From Diospyros lotus (Eukaryota > Streptophyta > Magnoliopsida > Ericales > Ebenaceae): 64,000 bases of DNA. Position 1 is the first letter of the stretch, and each line of letters begins with the position of its first letter. Below, one piece after another: positions 1 to 12,100 of the stretch. The translations under genes and the position numbers were made by a program. The notes under the pieces are model-generated. The model was not told where the DNA came from and did not search any database. It saw nothing but the letters and a program-made list of their open reading frames with translations. The DNA lies in NCBI RefSeq assembly GCF_014633365.1, contig NC_068346.1, positions 12,793,030-12,857,029 on the forward strand, given 5' to 3'.

Positions 1-151
1 GTCACCCATCCTTGGATTACCCCAGGTCAAGCATGCTTAACTTGGGAGTTCTTTGCCTATATTTAGCCCAAAAGGTATCCAGCTGGTGTTGTTTCATTTC
101 TTACTTATTCTTGATATATACTACCCTCATCTGGGCTCTTGGGGTATTACA
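1..151 (-). mobile_element. LTR edge with 5S-rRNA-like segment
   Basis: Read on the minus strand, the segment starts TGTAATACCCC at 151, a typical LTR start, and runs off the left edge. Within it, at about 1-58, the minus strand reads like the 3' half of plant 5S rRNA: an AACTCCCAAGTTAAGC block, then TGCTTG, then GGATGGGTGAC. 5S-derived segments inside LTRs are known from Cassandra-type elements and from some other plant LTRs. The part carrying the rest of the 5S gene is outside the window or absent. Short plus-strand open frames across this stretch are not credible genes. Confidence 0.5.
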
Positions 152-259
152 TACATTGTGTCATCATCATGGGGCCCCCAGCTGCGGGTTAGCTCTCAGC
201 TATCGCTCTTCAACGACCAGGAGGCCCACCGCACTTACGAGCTCCTTTGTGGTTGCCCT

Positions 260-1480
260 TTGGGCGACCTGATGTGGGATCGAGAATTGATACTTATAGC
301 ACCACCTCTTAACCCTCAGGTTGGTAAACCCTTAACTATGGTGAGCATGATCGGTAAAGTGTTACTGATGTCGGAAGTCGTTCCGAGATGCTATCTCGAT
401 CACACCATACTAGATTTGACATAGTTACCGAGTCTTGTGAGTTTAATTAGTCCATGACTCTCACTCAGTAGGGATGCTAAACAATGGAATGATTAAAATA
501 CACGGTAATCGAAGAAGATTAATAGGTTCATCTGAAGTTCAAAACTTCATTACCATTAAGATCGTCCTGAGTCCTGGCTAAGGGATACTCAAGATCTTTT
601 AGGATGCTATGGAGATTTGGAGAGATCTTCTTAGTAAGTCAAAGCATTCGATCGACATTAAAGAGTTGACTTGTCTTGTCTGCTGCATGGCTATGAACTT
701 AGAAAGTCACACGCATATTGAGTGTTGTGCCAATTAATGATCCATCGCTGTAAGCGTGTTCCTTTTCATTAAAGTGTTAATGATATCGGTTGCGATTATG
801 TGTCATCCAGTGAGATCCGATTATATGGGAGTCCACTAAAGAATTAACGAGGCCTTGGTTTCACTAAGTGTTAGTGAAAAGGCTATTATTGGATAATAGC
901 GGGGCAAAGTGTAATATATACATATTTCTAAGTGGCTGCACGAATGACTGTCGACTGGTTGTTAAGAGATTGTTAACATTTTCTAATATACTGTCGACCG
1001 TTTCTACCAGGCACAACCTCCCATGAAATGCGTATATATATATATATATTTGAGTGGAGATGGTGGAACTTCTACTTGGATGTCTGGAAGAATTGAGAAG
1101 CTTGGAGAGATTTCCAACTCCCTCTCAGCCACTTCTTCTTCTTCTTTCTTGCTCTATGATTGCTCCCTCTCGATTCTTCATGAGTGAAAACTCTTGGGTT
1201 AGTTCTTGCTCCTAGCCTTGCTGTTTGCTTCTCCTATTTTGGGTTTTTATTGTTGGACAACTTCTTGGAATCCTTAGAACCGCACTAGCCTTGTGTCACC
1301 TTCACCAAGAGGGTGCTAGTTGTGCTCTAGTGAGGGGTTCGGTGGCAGCTTGGGCGTAGACGAACTAGGTCCTCTTTGTTTGCAGAGGCAGGTTGGTCAC
1401 CTGATTTGCAAGTACGTGAAGGTCCTTTGGAGCAGCTTTGATCATGCATAACTGGAAACAACAAAATGTCCTAGAGGTAT
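260..1480 (+). mobile_element. Copia-type LTR relic, copy 1
   Basis: Non-coding. It shares ordered short blocks with 2640-4350: an ACATAGTTAC-GAGT block, an AATAGGTT-AT-TGAAGT block, a GATATGGAGA-like block and a GAA-CTAGAAAGTCACAC block, in the same order and orientation. These blocks resemble plant copia LTRs. A TA microsatellite lies at about 1033-1050. Exact ends are not visible. The stretch 152-259 shows nothing recognisable. Confidence 0.4.
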
Positions 1481-2639
1481 TTCTGTAAAACCACTTATGG
1501 ATGGTTTGTTTTTAGAGCGTGTAGATGGCTTATACCAGGTAATGCAAGGGTTGTTTTGCTTCCATTGTGCATTTGTCTTTAAAAAGTTTTAAAACCTCAT
1601 ATCCCATTGCATTAATCCACCAAGTGTTGGTCTTTTGGGCCTCACCCTTTCAATTAACATACAGGAAAAATGGTACATGACAAGAAGATAAAGATAAAAA
1701 AAGAACAACTTTTATTAAAATAAGATAACAAATACAAAGTAGAAATACATCATCAAAAGAAAAAGAACAAAAACCTATACTACTCTCTCAAGTTAGGAGG
1801 ATTCTCCACTCGGGGTAGAGCAAAAGAAGAAAAATAAATCAAAGCTAAGAGGAAGTAGTGCAAGCCTCAATAGTAGATGGCAGCTCCATAATCTCTAAGG
1901 AAGATGTAAGAGAATCATTAGTAGAAGGTGCCAGCTCCTAGACCCCATCTGGTATGCCCATCCAAACTCGTGAGCACGTCAATTACCTCCAGGTCTACTG
2001 GGCCAGAAACATATGACTTCCATGAGCCAACCAAATCCTCCAAGTTATCGACCAAATAAAACCCCAGATAGGTACTAGGGCTCATTGGGTTCAGATTATA
2101 GCAACGTTAATCTAGGACATTAAAGTTGGCAGCCTCTCAAGTATAAACAAACTTGCCAAAGGACTTCCCAAGGCATTTTAACTCAAGGAAAGAACATGCA
2201 ATTAAAAATTATACTTAATGAAACTTGGGGCGTTCCTCAAATCGAACCTGGGAGCTTCTTTCCAAGACCCTCCCGAGCACCCACGAGAATATTCCAAAAT
2301 TCTATAGAATATATCAAGAATATTCCATCCTAAAAATGTGGGATGACTGCCACATATCCCTTCTCCATCCTTTGGAGGAGCTCCTCCTCTCTCAAGTATG
2401 CTGACTCTACCACTTTGACTTCAATTCTTGCGCTCAAGCACTCAAAGACTAATTTAAGCATTGGAGGGTTTGCGCGGAGACCTCCACCCGCACCCTTAAT
2501 CGATTGTTCGTCTTGACAAGGCTCTCAGTCATCCAAGACATCTCAATCATCCAAGACCTCTCGATCATTGGAGGGCACTTGGTCATCAGAGGGCATCCGT
2601 TCATCAATAAGCCACCCATTCATCAGGACACCTATGTTA
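1481..2639. other. Gene-free stretch, probable retrotransposon debris
   Basis: No credible coding frame. The part at 2400-2640 has the repetitive style of retrotransposon untranslated DNA, with repeated CATCCAAGAC and CATCAG-type phrases, but no terminal repeat or coding domain was seen. Confidence 0.3.
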
Positions 2640-4350
2640 ATAGTGTATGCCCTAATGCTAGATTTGAATGACGCCTAGTAGGCCTGTTATGATCACATTT
2701 GTTGTATCTTTGTGTGCATATATATATATATTAATAAAAGACATGTTTTTATCATTCATAATGTTTATAGTTATTATATGAATGAGTCCCTAGATGTTCT
2801 ATTTGAGAATCTTATTCTCAAGCTGTTGAGATTGTGTGACAGGATTTTTTGATAATAGGACTTCTTAAATGATTCCTAGTCCTTAAAATCTTCAGATGGG
2901 GACTCCGATTTGTTGAATATGGACTAGCGTAGGGGTTACTCCTCATTTAGTATGAGATACTGATGGGAGGATAGTGTGTCACACGCCATATGACATTGGG
3001 TTGTTTCTAGTAAACCTATGGATAGTTGTTGGAGAACAACATATTGAATGTGATGCCAATGATTGATCACATGGCATAGTGGACAATTGCCATGTCATCA
3101 AGTTGTAATGGTGTAGTTGATTCTTGGACTTAAAACTGACACGGTTGTCTTGTGTATTAGTGTGTAGGATTTTCTAATAGACTGAACCATCTAATTACAA
3201 GGTGGAGAGCTTCATTTGTGTGGTTCCGTATTGCTGGTATATGAAAGCAAGTGTTCAAGGACAGGATCTATCACCCTCGTCGTAATTGATAGGGTGAACG
3301 TCCTATGTGATCTGCTGTTAGTGTGACGGAACAGTCCCTGGCCAGGATGGATTGATTATCAGGAAAGGTATTTCTTGAGATGTAATCTAGTTACATTGAC
3401 GAGGACAAACACATAGTTACTGAGTTTGTGAATTTATCATTTCATAGCTCTAGTTCATTCAAGACGTTAGGTGATAGAAGGATTATAGCATACGATAATC
3501 GTCAGTAATAGGTTTATTTGAAGTGAGACTTCACTGTCACCTATATTGTCTTGAGCTGCTACTAGGCTTTTCTTAGGAACTCTCAGATCATCACCGGGAT
3601 ATGGAGAGATTCTGGTAATGGATTAAGGTGTTAGCCGGTGCCAAAATGGGTTTTGGTGTTATCTGATTGGTAGCAGGTAATGAATCTAGAAAGTCACACA
3701 CCATATAATATTGCGTTTGGTATCGACATTGTGTTCCAATGTGTCTCGACTAACAGTGGGTCAAAGGTTGATTTGCTAAAGCAGGAGAGTCGACTCCTTG
3801 GTGGAAGTCGACTATCGTAACAGTCTACTCCTAGTGGCTGGGCAATCGACTCCTAGCCACCACTTCAGCTTCCCAATTGCATTACACATGGGAAGAAATT
3901 GAGAGGGCTAAGGGGCGAGGCATCAAATGAATTGGACAGATGCATATAAGAAGAAATTACAGAGGCTTTTGATTGCAAACTTCCTCTGTAATTTCTGTTT
4001 CCTTCGTCTTCTTCTGCTTCCGTCAAAAATTACTACCGCGTGATTGTCACATGAGAAATTGAGACATGGGTGCAAATGATACAGGTAGCCTTTGGTCCAG
4101 CAAAGGAAGAGGTGACCAAAATGGTGTCAGACAGTATACTAGCTGTAGACAACCTAGGGCCACCACAACATCAGGTGAAATCTAGTCTCTGTACAGAAAG
4201 CGTTTCTGTACCCCTACCAAACATTCAATTTTAGGTATGCATTTATTATTATTCATGTGATAAATATTCGTGTTGCTTAAATATCCAATCTGTATAGATG
4301 CGTGTTTATCTATACTCTGTTATGCATCTCTAATGTGTAAATTTTTTTAT
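2640..4350 (+). mobile_element. Copia-type LTR relic, copy 2
   Basis: It begins near TGTATGCCCTAATG, a typical start for a group of plant copia LTRs. It contains an AGTATGAGATACTGA block that also occurs, as its reverse complement, in the LTR-like pieces at 23510-23935, 33650-34528 and 61055-62575. It shares ordered blocks with 260-1480. The right end is not clear. Tetrad-like GTCGACT phrases occur at 3790-3860. The next 240 bases, to 4592, show nothing recognisable. Confidence 0.45.
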
Positions 4351-4592
4351 ATTTTACCCGCACCACCATACATAAATTCCGTCAACTTGATCATTGCAAT
4401 AAGACTCCAACAAGACCCCTAAATCTCCTGATCATCATCACACAAGACTATAAAAATTATCTTTCTACATTACAAATTCATTATTGTATGTTGACGACGA
4501 CAAGGCCCAAGTGTCCAGAGCCATTGAGCGCCTAACACCGCCTCACTCACGCCTAGAAGAAGATAGAAGTCCATTGAAAATGAGTGTCCTCC

Positions 4593-5862
4593 CTAGACCA
4601 TTTCGACGTCCACACATTTTCCCTCCCTAGTCATTTTCTCACCGTTTGCTGCCACAACCTTGAGTTCATTGTGTTTGCTATATTGTATGCCCAAATTTTT
4701 ACTCACAGCGACACTTAAAAAATTATGGGTACTTCTGGAATCGATCAATGTTGATACAGGTTGTCCTTTAATCTGAGCAATGACCCTCATGGTTTCTGGT
4801 ATGGTGGAACCACAGATCGCGTGCAGTGATATTTCGGGAGCTTCCTCTTTATCGACTTCTTGTTCCAACCCCCCTCCTTCAAATTCGTCACTTTCATCAC
4901 CGATGCCGCTACCGTCGATAAAAAACAGCCTTTTACATTTGTGACCCGGGGTGAATGGCTCGTCGCAGTTAAAGCACAGACCCTTGCTCCGTCGTTCCTG
5001 CATTTCCAGGGGAGTAAGCCGCTTGATTGGAACTCGCGAACCTTCTCCTCTATCAACAGTAAACTACCCAGATCATGTAATGGGAATGGATGTGGTAACT
5101 CCAGTGTTGTTTCTCCAAGTTTCGTTGTAATGGGAAACTGTCAACCTGCGTTATGACTAATTTTTGGCTTCAAAGAGTCTGGCTAGACCGATCGAGGATG
5201 AGAGTGTGAGCAGATTATTGGCTTGGATATCAGCCCGTTTACGTTCCTTGACTCCGCTTACGAAGGAACTTACTTGTTGCCTGATGGAAAGATAACCTGC
5301 TCGCGCTAATAGACCCTCAAACCTGCGGACATACTTGTTGACAGTACCCGTTTGAGTGAGTTTAGTGAGTTGGCCAAAAAAATCTTTGTATTGCGTTTGC
5401 CCATAACGATCACTCAGATTTTCTTTCATTTCTTCCCAGGACATTGGTTCATCGGTATGATGATGGATCTGGAACCATCTGTATGCATCTCCGTCTAGGT
5501 GGTACTACGAGGTCAACTCCACCCGTTCTGCATCTGGTATATAGAGTATTGGAAGTACTGCCCGGCGCGCCTGATCCAAATTATCGGGTCTTCCATCCCG
5601 TCAAACCTGGGAAATTCAAGTTTGACATTTCGGGGTTGGTTGTTGCCCTCCAAGTGATAGCGTTGCAGAGCCTCCTCGCGTTGTTGTCGCGGACGATTAG
5701 AAGACTCTTCAACGGGTCGTTGATTAAGGGAGTTGGTAATGGTAGTGACCATCTGTTGCATGTGTCGTAGCATGCAATCTTCAAATTGGTGGAACATCCC
5801 TTGGGTGGTTGGGTTGTGGGATTGGAGTAGTTTTGGGGGACGGAAGGGCTACGAGGATTCAT
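4593..5862 (-). pseudogene. Ty3-gypsy gag-protease fragment
   Basis: Broken 5' part of a Ty3-gypsy polyprotein. The frame starts with ATG at 5862, next to the primer-binding site. Coding pieces follow in changed frames: a Gln-rich N-terminal gag piece (5797-5513), a retrotransposon gag piece with a GTVNKYVRRFEGLLARAG-type core (5444-5157), and a zinc knuckle CFNC-X8-HKC with the protease (5003-4593). Frame changes and stops separate the three pieces. The protease signature reads LIDSRSTHNF where active members have D-S/T-G, so the catalytic glycine is lost. Reverse transcriptase and integrase are absent; the fragment stops near 4593. It cannot encode a working element. Confidence 0.85.
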
Positions 5863-5863
5863 G

Positions 5864-5875
5864 GCTCTGATATCA
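5864..5875 (-). other. Gypsy primer-binding site
   Basis: The minus strand reads TGATATCAGAGC, close to the initiator-methionine tRNA primer-binding site TGGTATCAGAGC, just before the gag ATG. A 20-bp direct duplication (5849-5868 and 5884-5903) surrounds it, so a second, altered copy of the leader sits upstream. Confidence 0.6.
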
Positions 5876-5904
5876 AAAGTTTACTACGAGGATTCATGGC
5901 TCTT

Positions 5905-6149
5905 ATCGCAAGTAAACTTTTGCTTGGATGCCTTTATTCAATATTACACCCCTATTTATACTAGGAGTTTCAACAATCTTTAGAAGATAAATACGGCAAC
6001 AGGAAGCCATAATAGAATAAAAGATAATAGGGAGCCATAACAGAATAAAAGATAAAGCTAAAATCCTAGAATCACGATCGATCATCCAAGCTAAAAATGG
6101 TGTGCTAAACTGGTCTCATGCCGATCAGAATTAGGACTAAGTCTTGACA
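5905..6149 (-). mobile_element. Probable 5' LTR of the gypsy fragment
   Basis: Upstream of the primer-binding site on the minus strand. It may begin TGTCAAGAC at 6149 and contains a TATAAATA box and AATAAAGG near 5930-5965, fitting a short LTR of about 245 bp. The 3' boundary is blurred by the local 20-bp duplication and no second LTR is present. Confidence 0.4.
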
Positions 6150-6645
6150 GGCTATCTTCCCCTTTCTTCTCCCTTTTAAATAATAAAGTCCTACTATACA
6201 TGAAGCTTTTAAAACCTCCAAGCAAACAAGTAGGGTGAAAGAGTTTGGAAATTCTAATGCAATGCTCTTACTTCTAAAGCAGAAATGATGGAGAGACTAA
6301 CTAAAGACTCGGATAAAACGTGAGATGAAGACGATGGGCCGAGAGAGTAAAGAGTGAGGCAGTGCTACGGTGAGGGTTTCTTTTTAAGTTTCGTTTAACA
6401 GTATTTCTACTTTATGGTACATGTGAGAAGAAATGAAGAATCATATCCAATACCTATTAAAAAGGAAAAAATATATGGTCGGCATTTCAACACCTAAACT
6501 GACGTCCTCAGTTTTTCCAGAATGCTGAACCTAAACTGAAGCGAATGAGTGCCTCAATTCGGTCCGGTTTTCTCGGTTACAATGCACACCCCTGGTTCCA
6601 GAGTTCAAAAACAAACAGGAGGATTATCGAATAAACAGTGAGAGG
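6150..6645. other. Gene-free stretch with a possible hAT-type terminus
   Basis: AT-rich. The minus strand from 6594 reads CAGGGGTGTGCATTG followed by AACCGG-type repeats, the usual end of plant non-autonomous hAT elements. The matching left end was not found, so only the terminus is claimed. Confidence 0.35.
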
Positions 6646-6804
6646 CTAACAGATTAAAATTCTAAAGAATGGTCTAAAACTGTCCCATGGGTATGATATA
6701 AAGCTGTGCCAAAAACTGGAAAAACTACAGCAGATCAAGATCATAACACAACACAACACAACAGCATAAAAATGGAAGCTACTACAAATACAGAACCATA
6801 ATGA

Positions 6805-6830
6805 TGATGATGATGATGATGATGATGATG
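6805..6830. repeat. (ATG)n microsatellite
   Basis: About nine GAT/ATG triplets. It lies just downstream of the GT14 stop codon on the minus strand, in likely 3' untranslated or flanking DNA. Open frames that run through it (poly-His, poly-Ser) are artefacts of the repeat. Confidence 0.9.
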
Positions 6831-7130
6831 CCTTCTTGGAGCTGATGGCGGCTTCTCTGAATATATAAATACCAACCACCAAACCTCCCAAAATCCTCTT
6901 AATGAATAAGGTTCCGGGCTAAGTATACACATCCATCACCCAAACTCTCTGACCAGAATCCCATTAAAAAAATTTGGCTGCAAAGGCCGCGTGCGTTGTG
7001 TTGACTCTAGTGCAGTAGTAAACTGATCCTATATGACCGGATCGGACAATGCATCAGAACAGAAGAATCGTCTCTACCAGTATGCGAATTCTGGGGTCAT
7101 CGCTCTTCGGTTCAGTTCATAAGCAAACCA

Positions 7131-9109
7131 TCACGTGCATTGATTTGAGTGTGTGCTCCAGTCGTCAAGAAGACTGGTTATAGTCTCCCCAAGCTTCTTG
7201 GCTTGAGGCCCTGGCCTCACCACATTCACATCACCCCATTGCGAGCATGGATCCGCCCACCAGCTCTTCCGTCCGGTGCACCACGCCCCTGGAGCAGCTC
7301 GGTTATGCCCACGCTTGAGGATCTTTTCATCAACCATGTCCAGCACTGGATCATCTTTATGAAATTGTCTTGCAAAGGCTGCCCCACTCTGAACCATCTG
7401 ATTATAATCTGAAGAATTGAGAAAAAGAGGATCCATCTTGGGAGGATTGTCCCAGATCATGTATCTCAGATCACTGTTGACCGTCGTGTTCTTGAACTCT
7501 AGTGAATTGCAAATCACGGTATGGAAATAGACTTCTTGGGGCAAAATTGCGTTGTTAAAATACATTAGAAGGGTGCGAGGAAGGTTATCCCATCCAAGAA
7601 TACAGTATTGAAGAAAAGCTCGGCTTAAGATAACCCACGGTGAACCTGCAAAACCAGCCAGGCTTATTTCTAATCATAGCTTTCCTCTGGATTGTGGTTT
7701 AATGCTTAAAAGTTAGTTTGATATTCACAGCAAATTTAGAGATGTCAAGATTTGCCTGTGAAAACTCTAAAAGCATCAGGTGTTGGCCGCTTTTCTGTGG
7801 CATAAAAGATTTGAGTCCTCCTGGCCAAGTAAAGCCCTGGATCAACTACAATTGGGCGAATTCTTTGATCTCTGCAATGATATCAAACATTACATTACTG
7901 AAGAGTCAAGACAATCCTTGCAATACCTTCCATACAATCAAATTAAATTTAGCAATACGGGTTGCCTACTCTTTCCATCCAAGATCGCTTGAGTGATCAA
8001 TGAAATTGACGTCTCTCTGGACAGAGGAGAAGACATGGAATAAATCTGAAAGCACACAGGATGGTAAACCAGACTTCAGTTAGCACAGGTACTAAGAACA
8101 CTTCAATTTAATAAATCAACAATGAAGAATTTGTAACTTGATAATTACAAAAGCAGATGATAGAAGTCAGCAGAAACAATTCTCATAAAATTACAATATT
8201 AAAAATCCACTAACAGCCGCAAGATTACATACAGATTTTGCTAATTTCTCACAACACAAATACTGAAGGGATCATCATAATATGTGTACAGAAACCATAA
8301 GCTCCCTAGTCGTCATAAAAAACAAAAAGAAGCTAACACTGAGCTCAATGCAAAATCAGTTTGGGGGCTTAAATTTGGAGCATTGCCTACAAAACCCCAA
8401 CCCTAGCCTTTGCATGATGTCACAATGCCAAGGTACATAACTTTGACATAAGTGCTAAAGCCATCAAGATGATCACATGATAATCTAAGATATACACATA
8501 TGTAAATTAGTAATGAGACGACTTAAATGTCCACTACAGCAACAAGAAACAATGATTGATTAATTGAGTTTTTCACCAAGTCAAATACCTCAGAATTGGC
8601 TTTTCATTTCATCCAGTTATAGAAATCTCAGTTACACACAATATGCTTATCTTTTTTTTGTCAACTTGGTTCTTGATCTCAGCTATTGCTGCTCTATCAG
8701 TTATACTTGCTATGTTTAACTTCATACACTTCTGCATTACTTTCATCTCCTATCATACAACATATATAGCACAAAACAAGAGGAAAATACGAGAATAAAG
8801 CTAGGGTAAAAGCCTCAGGCCAACCGCCACCAGTCTCACATAAAACAATTATGTGCAAGAGAAGAACAGATAATCTTGCTCTAGTAACTGGTTCAAGAAT
8901 AAAAACCATCAAAGAAAATTAAGCACACTCATATATTTGGGTAGGATTCTGCAAGAAACTCAGGCATGTAAAATTCACAGGATGCCACAGGTATTACTCC
9001 AAAATAAAAGTTCTTTTGGGAAGGGTTCATCCTTGTAATATCTTATTTTTGGTAAGTACCTTGCCTTTACAGGCTCATTAGGCACATGAGAAACTTTCAG
9101 AACATGCGC

Positions 9110-9149
<40 letters not shown>

Positions 9150-12100
9150 TCAAAAAATGAAAGGTACAATTCTTTTTCCTTTAAAGGATGTAAGCATAAA
9201 GTTCAACTCCAACACCAAGGATTTTAGTCAGGGCCTATGACAATGTTCTTCACTAAGGGAGATTGCAAGGCTGTATAATGATATTACTGGAATTGCATTT
9301 CATAAGATCAAGGTGCAGTATCATCTTTAATGAGAAAGATTGTATATCAATCCATAAATTTAGACATTTAGATGAATCAAAAGACTGACAGTGATCAATC
9401 TGGTGCATGGTCTATGTTGGGAGCAAACAATCACAATAGATGCAGTTAAAGAGCATTACTATTCTCCTTAACATTAATAGAGGTTGGAATGTCTACTAGT
9501 ATAAATTTGTTACACGACTGTATATAACAGATTAGTAGTAGCAATTCACTGCACATGCCAACCCCTAAAGATGAGTTAGGCTACAAAATTCTGGCACGCA
9601 TACTTCTAAATAAATTGCTTTCCCCATGTTGCTAGACCTTAGCTGCATAAGGCAAATGTTAAAAAAAGAAAAATGACCTTTATACATTTTCCCCAAATTA
9701 AAACAGATGCTTTTCATTTTAAACAATAGCTACAATAAGCTTTGTTATGTCACTTTCTGTCAGATTAAACAGTTAAAAAGTATGACATGAAAATTGTATC
9801 ATCTGCTACATCATCAATTTATTTGCCACATCATCCAGTTGGGTTAAAAAATGTGGCAAATACTGAAACCTAAGAATAAAAATCTTCCATCTCATGTATA
9901 CACAGAGGGAAACATTGACAAAGAAAATTTTATACAAAAAAGAAAAAATACAAAGCAAAAATTTGACAAAATAAATTTTACATGAGATTTTTTATTATTA
10001 TAATATTGAATATGAGTCTATTCAAAATCTTTTTTACAAACAAAAGTTCCAAAGAGAAAAGCAATTCCACAAAATTGTGTCAAAAGATGTTATAAGAAAT
10101 TTTTATACAAACTTACTTTGACAAAGCTCTATATATAAACAAATTTTAAAATCTATAGTAAAATCTTTTCTCCTATTAAAACTAAGATGCATGAGATACG
10201 ACTAAGATTGTTCACATGAGAAGAAAACTAATAAAGGATCTTGTGAAGAGGGCAGATGGAATGGAACAAGTCTTTAGCAAAAAATGTCGAGGAAAACCAA
10301 GAAAAAATTGGAGAAAAACTCTTATGTATGATACAAGTTATAAGAGTCTTATAGAAGATATGAAAATTGATAGTGAGGTAGAATTCATGTAGCCAACACC
10401 ACCTAGTGGGATTAATACTTGCTATCATGTTGTTGTGTTGAAAAATACAGTAAGAATTTTATACAACTTTCTCAAAAATTTCTTGTATAAATATTTTTTT
10501 TGCATAAAAGTTTTTCTATAAATCTAAAGGGCGCCCTCATTGCACAAGGGTTCTCCACCTTGCGAGGGTAAGGGGAGGAACATTTTTATATGTAACCTTA
10601 CCCTTATTTCGCAAAAGAAGTTTTCATTACTCAAACACATGATCTGCAAGTCACAAGGGAGCAACCGTACTGTCATTACCAATTATCAAGACTTGATCTA
10701 ATACATTTTTATATAAATCTATAATAAAAAATTTACTTCGTACAAAATTTCATATATAAAAATTTTTGTCGTATAACTTTCTTTGTGCTTGCATAATTTT
10801 TTTGGTATAATTTTATACAAAATTGTAGTAATAAATTTATTTAGACAAAAATTTTTGCTTGCTCTATACAAAGATATAGCATACAATTTTCCGGTATAAA
10901 ATTTTCTATGTCAAAGTAGTATTTATAAATTTTCTGAATAAAAACTTTTATACAAAGTTACAGCAAAATATATATATATATATATATAAAACTTTCTTGT
11001 ATAAAATTTGATTTGTCAAATATTTAATTGTATAAATTTTTTTGTATAACATTATGTGTGATGTGAAAGAATTTTTCAAGGTCTCAGTATTTTCCACATC
11101 ATAATTAGATGATACAGAAAATAAATAGGTGACCTCCCAGATAACGGGAATTTCACTTTATACTTTAAGAGTTTAACTGGAAGGAAGGTGACAGTAATTG
11201 TTACTAATAATTAAGTCGTCCATAGCGATTATTAAAATAAAAAAAGTCAAACTAAATTAAAATAATCCAAAATGGCAAATTATTTTTCAGTATTTCCCCT
11301 AGCTGAATAAGGTGTCCTAGGTCTCCAAAGCCTAGCCACAAGATTCAAGGTATTAGTTTAAGTAACTTAATCTCATGTTTAATATGTCCTACATAGATGT
11401 TGGATAGACTCCCAAAACATTTAAAAAGATCAAACATATGGAAGTGTTCATAAAGAAAGTGCAATCATCAAATTTGAAAGATATTTCCATAACCACAACA
11501 ATATATAATCCTAAACAAAAAATATGAGAATTAATTGGTTCTTTTGAAAAGAAAATTTTGAGGGGAACAAGAGTGTAGATGGAAAAGGAAGAAATTTGGA
11601 GGAATACAATCTCCAGTTTTCACCCTATTCTTCTAGACATGGCTCATCTTAAAAGTGTCATATGAGAAAATTTAAAAAAAAAAAGAAAAACACTAAGGAT
11701 GAAGGATAGGAATGACATTCTAGAGGTGGAGGACAAGGCAGTGGTTTGTATTTTGTTTCTTTTCTTCATGCACAAGAGTGCCTAATATGGAAAAACAAGT
11801 TTCATAGAAGGTAAGAATTGGGCAGTGATAATCCTCCAGTGTGGCATTTTCTCCCCCTTTAACAGGGAGATCCAAGAACATTAATTATTATTGAGTATCC
11901 CTTCTTGATTATTCAAACATTGGCTCAATAAAGAACTTCATGAAGAAAAGAAGGCTCACAAAGGTCAGATAAAAGTACATGATGAATTAGATGTTAAAAG
12001 AAATATGCTTTATTTAAGCCTTATGCCCGAGAATATATCTGATTTAAGACTTTGCTAATTCTTAAACTTTGCCTTGCTGGACCCCAGGTTTTTAGGTGCT

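Noticed and set aside
12..424. Frames of 86 and 123 codons at the left edge
   Set aside because: They run across the LTR and 5S-like segment and have no protein-like content.
6646..6932. Poly-Ser and poly-His frames downstream of the GT14 gene
   Set aside because: Produced by reading an ATG/CAT microsatellite in different frames.
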